Source: Candidatus Heteroruminococcus faecigallinarum | Lineage (GTDB): Bacteria > Bacillota > Clostridia > Oscillospirales > Ruminococcaceae | Length of the DNA: 42,356 nucleotides | Assembly: GCA_904387055.1 (NCBI GenBank) | Contig: CAJFKV010000015.1 | Span: forward strand, 1-42,356 | Direction of reading: 5' to 3' | Shown: positions 23,104-30,448 of the stretch, one piece after another | How the letters are laid out: each line of letters begins with the position of its first letter | Position numbering within the stretch: position 1 is the first letter of the stretch | Position numbers and translations under genes: made by a program | Notes under the pieces: generated by a model | Told to the model about the DNA's origin: nothing | The model's input: the letters and a program-made list of their open reading frames with translations, nothing else | Databases searched by the model: none

Positions 23104-24348
23104 TCACAAAATGGTTCCCAGGCCCTCCCAGGTTTCCTCCAGCCGGGTAAAGAGGGCATCCGGCAGGGGCAGGGATTCCAGCTCCAGGCCGGCGGGGGTC
23201 CACCGGTTCTTGCAGCCCATCCAGACCCCGCCCAGGAAGTTGGAGCTGTAGTGCCACTTTCCCTCCAGGGTAAGCACCAGGGAGATGGCCCCCGAGGAGA
23301 GAGCCGGCGCCACATAGGGCTTGAAGCCGGTTTCCCGGGTGCGGAGGTTGGCCTCCAGGGCCAGCTGGGTCAGCTCCCGGGAGATGGCGTCGTCGTACCG
23401 GCCAATGCTGTTGGCAATGACCAGCCCCTGACCGTGGGGGCCGTAGGCCCTCCCCTGGGTGAGGAAGGAGGCAAACCGGGGGTCCTTCTTGGCATAATAG
23501 GCCGCCCGGCCGTTCATCACCCCCAGGCCGTAGCCCTGCACCTGTTCCGGGCGCAGGCCCAGGCCGTCAAAGGCTCCGTCCTCCCCCTGGTTGCTATAGA
23601 GCCACGCCCCCTTGCAGAGGATATCCACCGGGTCGGACACCACCGCGAACAATCCCTCAAAGCCCTTTTCCCGGGCCATCCGGGCATAGGGACGGAGAAT
23701 GGACAGGTTTCCCTCCATCTGGGCCATCCGCACATCCTTTACCTGGGAGCCCACCGGGGGGATCCCCTTGGAGGCGCAGAAGACAAACACATCCCCGTCA
23801 AACAGCCGCTCCGGCGGGATGATCTCCACCGGGGGCAAGGCATCGTAGTCCCAGGGATAGGTGGTCTGGTTCATCTCGTATTCCCATCGCTGGCACATCT
23901 GGGGGCTGATGTCACAGATGCCGATGCTCTCCAGCGCCTCCCGGCCCAGAAGCTTGAGGCCGATGAGAAGGGTCCCCCCCACATCCCCCAGAGCCAGCAG
24001 GTTGAGGCGCAGCCGCCGGCGGGCAGGGGGTGCCGCCCGCCGTTCCCATCCGGCCCACCGGCGGTTCACCCCCATGAGGGTCCCCTCCTCCAGCCGCGCG
24101 GCAAGGGCGGGGGCCAGGGGAGCCCCGGCGGGGAGCCGGTCCGCGTCCAGCCAGGCGGGGCCCTCCGGCGGGCACCCCAGCTGGGCGGGATGGGTCACCT
24201 TCCAGGAGGCGCGGGTCCGGGCCGGATCCCCCTCGGTCACCACCGGCAGCACCCCGGCCGCCGCCAGCGCCTCCTCTTCCCCTGCGGCAGGCAGCTCCAG
24301 CGGCAGCAGCGAGCCGCAGTAGCCCTCTCCCAGTCGGTAATAGTTCAT
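23104..24348 (-). CDS. Lactate/malate dehydrogenase-like protein
   Basis: A 414-residue protein starting at 24348 behind AAAGGAGG at eight bases. From about residue 115 it has a Rossmann-type NAD-binding start (RLNLLALGDVGGTLLIGLKL, with ICDISP at the second strand) and then FVFCASKGIPPVG and GLFAVVSDPVDIL, which parallel the cofactor and substrate segments of LDH/MDH family members. The N-terminal ~110 residues are an extra region I do not recognise. The usual glycine loop GxGxxG is changed to GDVGGT and the arginine/histidine catalytic pair is not obvious, so activity is uncertain. It begins 19 bases after the giant gene and is surely co-transcribed with it. Confidence 0.7.
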   Translation of the reverse strand: MNYYRLGEGYCGSLLPLELPAAGEEEALAAAGVLPVVTEGDPARTRASWKVTHPAQLGCPPEGPAWLDADRLPAGAPLAPALAARLEEGTLMGVNRRWAGWERRAAPPARRRLRLNLLALGDVGGTLLIGLKLLGREALESIGICDISPQMCQRWEYEMNQTTYPWDYDALPPVEIIPPERLFDGDVFVFCASKGIPPVGSQVKDVRMAQMEGNLSILRPYARMAREKGFEGLFAVVSDPVDILCKGAWLYSNQGEDGAFDGLGLRPEQVQGYGLGVMNGRAAYYAKKDPRFASFLTQGRAYGPHGQGLVIANSIGRYDDAISRELTQLALEANLRTRETGFKPYVAPALSSGAISLVLTLEGKWHYSSNFLGGVWMGCKNRWTPAGLELESLPLPDALFTRLEETWEGLGTIL

Positions 24349-24367
24349 GCAGAATTCCTCCTTTTTG

Positions 24368-27300
24368 TCATCCGGGCTGCACCATGCTGGACAGCCGGCG
24401 CAGCAGCTGAATATCGCTGTCAATATACTGGGACGGGGAAAGCCCCGGGTCGTAGAGCATCCAACTGCCCTTGTCCGGCAGGCGGGGATAGACCAGCGCC
24501 TCGCTCAGGCGGCTGAGGGTCAGGTTCCGTTCAAACTTTTTCTGGTATTCCCGCTCCAGCACCTCCATAATCTCCTTGGCGTTCTCCAGGCAGGTCATGG
24601 ACAGCTGGTAGATGGCCTGGTTGCTGCTCCCGCGGATAAAGGCGGGGGCGGAATAGGGCAGGATCTGGTTGACCGAGATCAGGTGGGCGGAGGCGCGCCG
24701 CCCCTCCCGCCGGACCGACTCGCCGCCGATAAAGGGATAGAGATTGGACTCCACAAACCACAGCCGCAGATTGGGCAGGAAATATACGCTCTCGGCCGAG
24801 CGATGCTGAATGGCCATCAGATCCTTGCCCCGGCCGGACATGATGCCCACGATGATCTTCTTCACATTGAGCCCCACCTCTTTGAAGAGGGGGTCCAGCT
24901 CCCGCAGGCGGTACCCCTTGTGGAGAAGATCGTCCACCAGCAGCACCGGCCGGTCGAAGGACTTGATGGTGCGGATCTGGTTGCGCAGGGGGGAGTAGTC
25001 CGGGTACTCCTCCACCGTGAACCGCTTGATCTCGTGGTCAAAAATCTTCTCGGTGTGGAGGGACTTGGTGACCGTATTGGGAACCGCCATCCCCCGGAGG
25101 ATCTTGCCGTAGGGGACGCACATGTTCCGTCCCAGCACCCGCTGGGGCAGGGGCCGGCTGGGCACCTCGTTGATATGGGTGATCTTATCCATCAGCCGGC
25201 GGTTGATCTCCCGGGCGGTGAAGGTGAGAACCAGGGAACCGGGATAGAGGGCGGCCATCGCCTGCTGCAGCCGCCGGTGGGCCCGGTCGCAAACCGCCAG
25301 CACCCGCTCGTTCTCGTTGAGGGGGGAGCGGATGATGATGTCCAGGTCCTGGATGAGGGCGATGGGGAACTTCATATCCACCGTGTAGACGGGATACCGG
25401 GGAGCGCCCCCCGGCACCATCCGGAAGTTCTGCCCCTCCAGCACCGCCAGCACCTGGGGGATGGGCTGCCCCGCCAGGGAGTGGTAAACGGCAAAGGTGT
25501 AGTCCCGCTTGAGGCATTCGGCCAGCGCCTCGGTGAGCAGCTGCTGATGGATATGGGTCAGCCCGGTTTTTTCCCGGGCATACAGGCCGGTAATCACCAC
25601 GATCTTGCCGGAGGTTGCTCCCCGGATATACTCGGCCAGGTGGGTGGAATGGAACTCGTCGTAGAGGTTGGCAAGGCTGATCTGGTGCATGGAGGCGAAC
25701 CCCAGAAGCGGCCCCTCCTCCCCGTCCTCCATCACCAGCACCCGGCTGCCCGCCCGGTGCAGGTCCCGGAGGATCTCCTCCCGGCCGGTCACCGGGGGCA
25801 CCAGCTCCTCCAGCCGCTTCAGGAGAGAAGGGGTCATCTCCCGCACCAGGGAGAACCGGACGGGCCGGTCTTCCAGGATGGTCTTGTACTGGGGGGAGCG
25901 GAGATACAGGCTGTGGTCGTAGATATACTTTTGGGCCACCGGGTCAATCAGGTTGGAGATGTCCCGGTTGCAGTCGATGTTCTCCCGGATGCGGGTGGAG
26001 CTGATCTCCTCCAGGGAGGGGGGCAGGGACAGCTCCAGCCGGTTTCCCAGCACCCGCTGGCGGAGAAGCTCCTCCTCTTCCGGGGTGTAGGCGCCCTCCC
26101 GGTCCCGCCGGAAGATAATGTGATGGAAATGATGGATGGAATCCTTGGAGGGCTTTTCCCGGTAGGCCGACGCCCCCCAGATGACGTCGCTTCCCACGGC
26201 GATGTATAGCTCCTTGTCGGGAAAGAGGCTGCGCAGCCGGCGCAGATCCCGGGGATTGGCGATGTTGACGGGGATATCGTCGGGGAAGAGATAGACATGG
26301 AACAGGTCCGCCACCGACATGTTCACAATCTTCCGGCGCACCAGCCGGGGCTGGGTCCGCTTGGACCAGGAAAACTCGTCCAGGGCCAGGTAAACGGTGA
26401 ATCCCCGGTTGCGGATCTCCCGGACGATCCCCTTGTGGCTGAGGGAAAAAGGATCGAAGGTCCCGGGAAAGAAGGCCACCTTTTCCCTCTCGTCAAAGGC
26501 GAAGGGCCCGTGGCGGAGGGTATAGTCGATGATGAATCGGTAGATGTGGTTGAGGCAGGCGGCGTTGTTGAAGAAGGAGAGACGGCTGCGCTCCTGCTCC
26601 GCCAGAAGGGTGGTGAGCTTTTTGTGGATCAGGCGGAAGATAAACCGCTTCTCCTCGTCCGAAAGACCCTCGTAACCGAAGATGTCCCGGCTCACCACCA
26701 AAAAGGTTTCGTCGATCACCGGCTCGTGATAATGGGCCATCCCGCTGAGGATCATCCCCAGAATCGTCCGCCGGCGCTGGTCGTGTTCCTCCTCCGTCTG
26801 GGGAAAGCGCTCCCGGTAGGCCCCGTACTGCTGGAGCATGGTGCCCAGGGTGGTAATGGCCACCGGGGCCACCCGGGGATTGGACCCTTTTACCAGCCGC
26901 CCCAGCTCGCCGATCACCTCATCCAGCTCCTGGGGATGGAGGAAGAGGGCAAACCGCCCCAGATAGGTGGGCATATCCTTGGAAAACTCGTATTCCCCCA
27001 TCTCCAGACCCTTGGTGAGCTCGATGGCGATCTCATTGCGCTGGTCCAGGGTCAGCATGGGGGCCACCGCCATCAGGGCATCCCCCGCCTTGTGGTCCAC
27101 CACCACCCGCTCGCTCACCTTGATCAGGTTGGACAGATGGGTGGCCACGTGGAGGACGTGCTCCCCTCCCCGCCGATGAAGCTGATCCAGCAGGAAACGG
27201 ATGTTGACCTCCTTGATGACCCAGGGGGTGGCGGTTTTCAGGTTCTCCAGGAAAATCTCCGAAATGGCGTCGTCGCTTCCGAAGAGCCGGTCCCGCCACC

Positions 27301-29230
27301 AGGACAGGCGGGGCAGATCCAGGGAAAAGGTCTCGGCCACCTGGAGCTTCAGGTAGACGATGCTCACCGTTTCCACCCGGTCCATCGCCCCCAGCAGCTG
27401 CCGCGCCCGCTCCCCCGCCAGGTCCAGGTCCTCCCCGTGGCGGGCGATGGCCAGCAGCAGCCGCAGCACGCCGGCATCCAGCTCCAGGCTGTGGCGGGCA
27501 GGCAGATACCCGCAAAAATCCAACAGCCGACGCCGGTCCTCCCGGGAGCAGAGCACCTGAGGAATGGACAGGGCAGCGTCGGCCAGATAGAAGGCCGCCT
27601 TGTCCTCCAGCATGGGGACGGTGTAGTTGGTCAGAAGCTCCCGCAGGTAGAGGGGCGCCTCCTGGGGCCGGCACCACCGGAAGGCGGAATCCACCACCAG
27701 CTTGAGGGCGGTGCCGATCCAGGCCTTGTGGGCGGCGGTGATCTTGTGGTCGGGGAAGATGATCTCCCGCAGATACTGTTTCCACAGGGTGAGGCCGTTT
27801 ATCTGGTCGGGGGAGGGGTGGACTCCCTCCGGCAGCTCCTTGCGGTAATCCAGGTCGTACCGGGCGATCATTCTCCCCATGAGGGCGGCCGCCTGGCGGC
27901 GGATGTCCCCCTCCCCGTGCATCAGCAGCTCGTAGAGGAAGCCCAGGGTCATCACCTTCTGCTTTTGGGTCATATAGGTAAAGTATTCCTCAAAGATGTT
28001 CAGATAGGCGCGGATGTTCTTCCACTCGGTCTCGCTGCGGGCGTCCTCCATCAGGTTGCCGAAGGAGATCTCCCGGCTGATCTTGTGCATCAGATGGATG
28101 TTGTGCTCGATGGCCATGTACTTGAGGGTCTCCACCGACTGGGCGGAATCCCGCAGGGCCAGGTCCCGCCGCTCCACCGGCTGGAGCTGGTCGCTCGTCA
28201 GGTCGGTGTTGACCCCCAGCTGGCCCATATAGTCCTCAAAATCGTGGAGCTTGGCATAGACGTGGCGGTACCGCTGTTCCTTGGCTTCGTCCACGTTGTC
28301 CAGCTTATCCAGGATCACCTGGAAGGAGTCGTCCAGGGTATAGAAGCCGATCTTCTCCTTCCCTTCCCAGGTGCTTCCTTTTCTCTTGACGCGGAAATCC
28401 GCATAGATAAGCACCAGGGACTCCAGGGGCAGGTTCTCCAGCTCCAGGTCCCAGGTGGAGTGGTTGGTAGCCACATGGCCGATGGCGGGCATCCCGTTGC
28501 TGGTAAACCACTGGTCGGTATAATAGTAATGAAGGTAGGGAATCCGGTGGGTCTCAAAGGACCGGCAGCCGAATTTGCCGATGTCGTGGCCGGCCGCCGC
28601 CCCGGACAGGAGGGCCAGGTCGATGGGCAGCCCCGCCTGGGCGATCTGCCGGCCCACATGCATGGCGATGTAGTGGACACCGGCGATATGCCCCAGGGTG
28701 TCGAAGGGCTTGATCTCCCGGCCGATCCGCATCAGCTCCACCACCCGCTGGCTGCCGAACAGCTCCACAAACCGGCTGTATTCCCCGGCATAGTGGCTGG
28801 CTTCCAGCTCCCCCGGGGTGAGGAAGGCGAAATCGGTGCGGGGATCAAAGGGGGCGGTCCCCCGCTCCTCTTCCAGAAGAACCGTGAGGGTCTCCAGGTA
28901 CAGGCAGGCGCCGGGCAGGCTCGCTTCCTCCATCGTCCACTCCACCGACTGGGGAAAAATCCCCGCAATCAGCAGCTGGTAAAGGGCAGGCAGCCACCCC
29001 TCCCGGGGCGGGGGGGCAAGCTCCTCCATGGCGGGGCGGCAGATTTCCAGCAGGCGGGTGCAGGTGTGGAGCCGGTCCACAAAGATTCCCTGGGAAAACC
29101 GCTCCTTCCAGCGGTGAGCCGCCAGCAGGGCATGCATACCCCTTTTGGTAATGCCTATCCTGTCCAGAACCTCTTTCTGGGTCAAGCGGGCAGCCAGCGT
29201 TTTGTAAAAGGCTGTCATCTCTTTATCCAT
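24368..29230 (-). CDS. 1620-residue multidomain HD / nucleotidyltransferase / acetyltransferase / PRTase-like protein
   Basis: Start at 29230 has GGGAGG nine bases upstream. Order of parts: helical N-terminus (1-170); HD-hydrolase-like domain with H186, H215-D216 (GHDIGKFG), H252/H257 and D278 as a full metal set; long helical, HEAT-like region (~400-900); a NadD-like nucleotidyltransferase domain (~917-1115) with GTFDPFSLSHKG (His932 kept, first His of HxGH replaced by Ser929) and ISSTRIREN (1076-1084); a GNAT-like domain (~1125-1275); and a phosphoribosyltransferase-like domain (~1305-1500) with PVLLVDDLLHKGYRL, whose PRPP loop is altered (HKGYR for TTGST). No signal peptide or membrane segment. 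Databases tend to name such proteins nicotinate-nucleotide adenylyltransferase; that is only one of at least four parts. I infer cytoplasmic nucleotide or cofactor metabolism or signalling. It leads an operon with two redox-type proteins. Confidence 0.8.
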   Translation of the reverse strand: MDKEMTAFYKTLAARLTQKEVLDRIGITKRGMHALLAAHRWKERFSQGIFVDRLHTCTRLLEICRPAMEELAPPPREGWLPALYQLLIAGIFPQSVEWTMEEASLPGACLYLETLTVLLEEERGTAPFDPRTDFAFLTPGELEASHYAGEYSRFVELFGSQRVVELMRIGREIKPFDTLGHIAGVHYIAMHVGRQIAQAGLPIDLALLSGAAAGHDIGKFGCRSFETHRIPYLHYYYTDQWFTSNGMPAIGHVATNHSTWDLELENLPLESLVLIYADFRVKRKGSTWEGKEKIGFYTLDDSFQVILDKLDNVDEAKEQRYRHVYAKLHDFEDYMGQLGVNTDLTSDQLQPVERRDLALRDSAQSVETLKYMAIEHNIHLMHKISREISFGNLMEDARSETEWKNIRAYLNIFEEYFTYMTQKQKVMTLGFLYELLMHGEGDIRRQAAALMGRMIARYDLDYRKELPEGVHPSPDQINGLTLWKQYLREIIFPDHKITAAHKAWIGTALKLVVDSAFRWCRPQEAPLYLRELLTNYTVPMLEDKAAFYLADAALSIPQVLCSREDRRRLLDFCGYLPARHSLELDAGVLRLLLAIARHGEDLDLAGERARQLLGAMDRVETVSIVYLKLQVAETFSLDLPRLSWWRDRLFGSDDAISEIFLENLKTATPWVIKEVNIRFLLDQLHRRGGEHVLHVATHLSNLIKVSERVVVDHKAGDALMAVAPMLTLDQRNEIAIELTKGLEMGEYEFSKDMPTYLGRFALFLHPQELDEVIGELGRLVKGSNPRVAPVAITTLGTMLQQYGAYRERFPQTEEEHDQRRRTILGMILSGMAHYHEPVIDETFLVVSRDIFGYEGLSDEEKRFIFRLIHKKLTTLLAEQERSRLSFFNNAACLNHIYRFIIDYTLRHGPFAFDEREKVAFFPGTFDPFSLSHKGIVREIRNRGFTVYLALDEFSWSKRTQPRLVRRKIVNMSVADLFHVYLFPDDIPVNIANPRDLRRLRSLFPDKELYIAVGSDVIWGASAYREKPSKDSIHHFHHIIFRRDREGAYTPEEEELLRQRVLGNRLELSLPPSLEEISSTRIRENIDCNRDISNLIDPVAQKYIYDHSLYLRSPQYKTILEDRPVRFSLVREMTPSLLKRLEELVPPVTGREEILRDLHRAGSRVLVMEDGEEGPLLGFASMHQISLANLYDEFHSTHLAEYIRGATSGKIVVITGLYAREKTGLTHIHQQLLTEALAECLKRDYTFAVYHSLAGQPIPQVLAVLEGQNFRMVPGGAPRYPVYTVDMKFPIALIQDLDIIIRSPLNENERVLAVCDRAHRRLQQAMAALYPGSLVLTFTAREINRRLMDKITHINEVPSRPLPQRVLGRNMCVPYGKILRGMAVPNTVTKSLHTEKIFDHEIKRFTVEEYPDYSPLRNQIRTIKSFDRPVLLVDDLLHKGYRLRELDPLFKEVGLNVKKIIVGIMSGRGKDLMAIQHRSAESVYFLPNLRLWFVESNLYPFIGGESVRREGRRASAHLISVNQILPYSAPAFIRGSSNQAIYQLSMTCLENAKEIMEVLEREYQKKFERNLTLSRLSEALVYPRLPDKGSWMLYDPGLSPSQYIDSDIQLLRRLSSMVQPG

Positions 29231-29267
29231 GGTGACCATCCTCCCGGCGGGCAATCGTTCTTCTTTT

Positions 29268-29296
29268 ATCATACCACCCCGGCGGCCGGTCGACAA
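29268..29296 (-). promoter_or_regulatory. Promoter of the giant-protein operon
   Basis: Minus strand TTGTCG (29291-29296), 17 bases, TATGAT (29268-29273) with a TGG extension directly before it. The leader is short (~30 bases). It is divergent from the degV promoter, about 60 bases away. Confidence 0.75.
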
Positions 29297-29359
29297 CCTA
29301 TCCGATGGCCATTTCCACAAAAAAGATTCTCCCGCGGCCGCTTCCTCGGGCATTTTACC

Positions 29360-29388
29360 TTGAAAAAGGGGACATTTTCCTGTACAAT
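29360..29388 (+). promoter_or_regulatory. degV promoter
   Basis: TTGAAA (29360-29365), 17 bases, TACAAT (29383-29388), about 58 bases before the degV start. Confidence 0.78.
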
Positions 29389-29446
29389 AAAACCAATGAG
29401 TACTCTGCCGGTCTTTTGGCCGGCGGGAAAGTGAGGGAATATCACC

Positions 29447-30325
29447 ATGGCGGAGCGCGATTTTGTCCTGTCCACAGAGACCACCTGCGACATGCCCATG
29501 TCCTATTACGCCCAGCAGGGCGTCAATCTGCTGGGGCTCACCTTTACCATTGACGGCGTCAACTACAACTCGGTGGACAGCCCCATGACCTCCGCCCAGT
29601 TCTATGCCAAGGTGCGGGGGGGCGCCCTTCCCAAAACGGCCCAGGTGTCGGTAGCCCAGGCCTCCGCCTCCTTTGAACGGCTGGTGGAGGAGGGGAAAGA
29701 CATTCTTCACCTGGCCTTTTCCTCCGGCCTGTCCGGTACCTGCCAGGCATGCGCCTTGGCCGCCCGTGAGGTAATGGAACGCCACCCCGGCAGCCGGATT
29801 GTGGTGGTGGATTCCCTGGCCGCCTCCATGGGCCAGGGGCTGATGCTTCACTACCTGGTAACCCTCAAGCAGGAGGGAAAGACCCTGGACCAGTGCCGGC
29901 AGCTGGTGGAGGAAAACCGGCTGCGCTTCTGCCACAATTTCACGGTAGACGACCTGTTTCATCTGCACCGGGGCGGCCGCGTCTCCAAGATGAGCGCCGT
30001 GCTGGGAACCGCCCTGGGCATCAAGCCGGCCCTCCACGTGGACGACGAAGGACACCTGATCAACGTCGCCAAGGTGCGGGGGCGCCGCCAGTCCCTGGAC
30101 TGGCTGGTGGACCGGATGGCCGAGCACCGGGACGCCTCCAGCTCCCTTCCCGTCTTTATCAGCCACGGGGACTGCCTGGAGGACGCCCAGTATGTGGCCG
30201 GGCTGGTGACCAAGCGGTTTGGCATCACCGATATTTCCATCGGGGACATCGGCCCGGTCATCGGCAGCCACTCGGGGCCGGGCACCGTGGCCCTCTTCTT
30301 CCTGGGGGACAGCCGTCATCTGTAG
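29447..30325 (+). CDS. DegV family fatty-acid-binding protein
   Basis: A 292-residue DegV-family protein. The N-terminal domain has LSTETTCDMP and the segment PKTAQVSVAQ followed by LAFSSGLSGTCQACALA, the conserved lipid head-group loops; the C-terminal domain carries DDLFHLHRGGRVSKMSA and LGIKPALHVDDEG. Family members bind a fatty acid and some (FakB) present it to the kinase FakA for phospholipid synthesis. No fakA is in this window. It has its own promoter and is followed by a hairpin terminator before recD2. Confidence 0.95.
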   Translation: MAERDFVLSTETTCDMPMSYYAQQGVNLLGLTFTIDGVNYNSVDSPMTSAQFYAKVRGGALPKTAQVSVAQASASFERLVEEGKDILHLAFSSGLSGTCQACALAAREVMERHPGSRIVVVDSLAASMGQGLMLHYLVTLKQEGKTLDQCRQLVEENRLRFCHNFTVDDLFHLHRGGRVSKMSAVLGTALGIKPALHVDDEGHLINVAKVRGRRQSLDWLVDRMAEHRDASSSLPVFISHGDCLEDAQYVAGLVTKRFGITDISIGDIGPVIGSHSGPGTVALFFLGDSRHL

Positions 30326-30379
30326 TCCCCGGTCATTGGCAGATCCGCCCTGGCGTTTTGGAGGGGAGCTTCGGCTCCT

Positions 30380-30403
30380 GCCCCGGGCGCCGGGGCTCCT
30401 TTT
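30380..30403 (+). terminator. degV terminator
   Basis: GCCCCGG (30380-30386), loop GCG, CCGGGGC (30390-30396), then TCCTTTT. A smaller GGAGC-TTCG-GCTCC hairpin lies just before it. The T-run is short, so some read-through into recD2 is likely. Confidence 0.65.
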
Positions 30404-30448
30404 GTCCCCCGGACCGCCTATCATCCTGAAAAAAGGAGGCTTTCCCCT

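Noticed and set aside
26297..29434. 1045-codon open frame opposite the giant gene
   Set aside because: It is antisense to a gene with clear domain motifs, has no ribosome binding site, and is low-complexity (His/Gln/Gly-rich), as expected from GC-rich codon bias.
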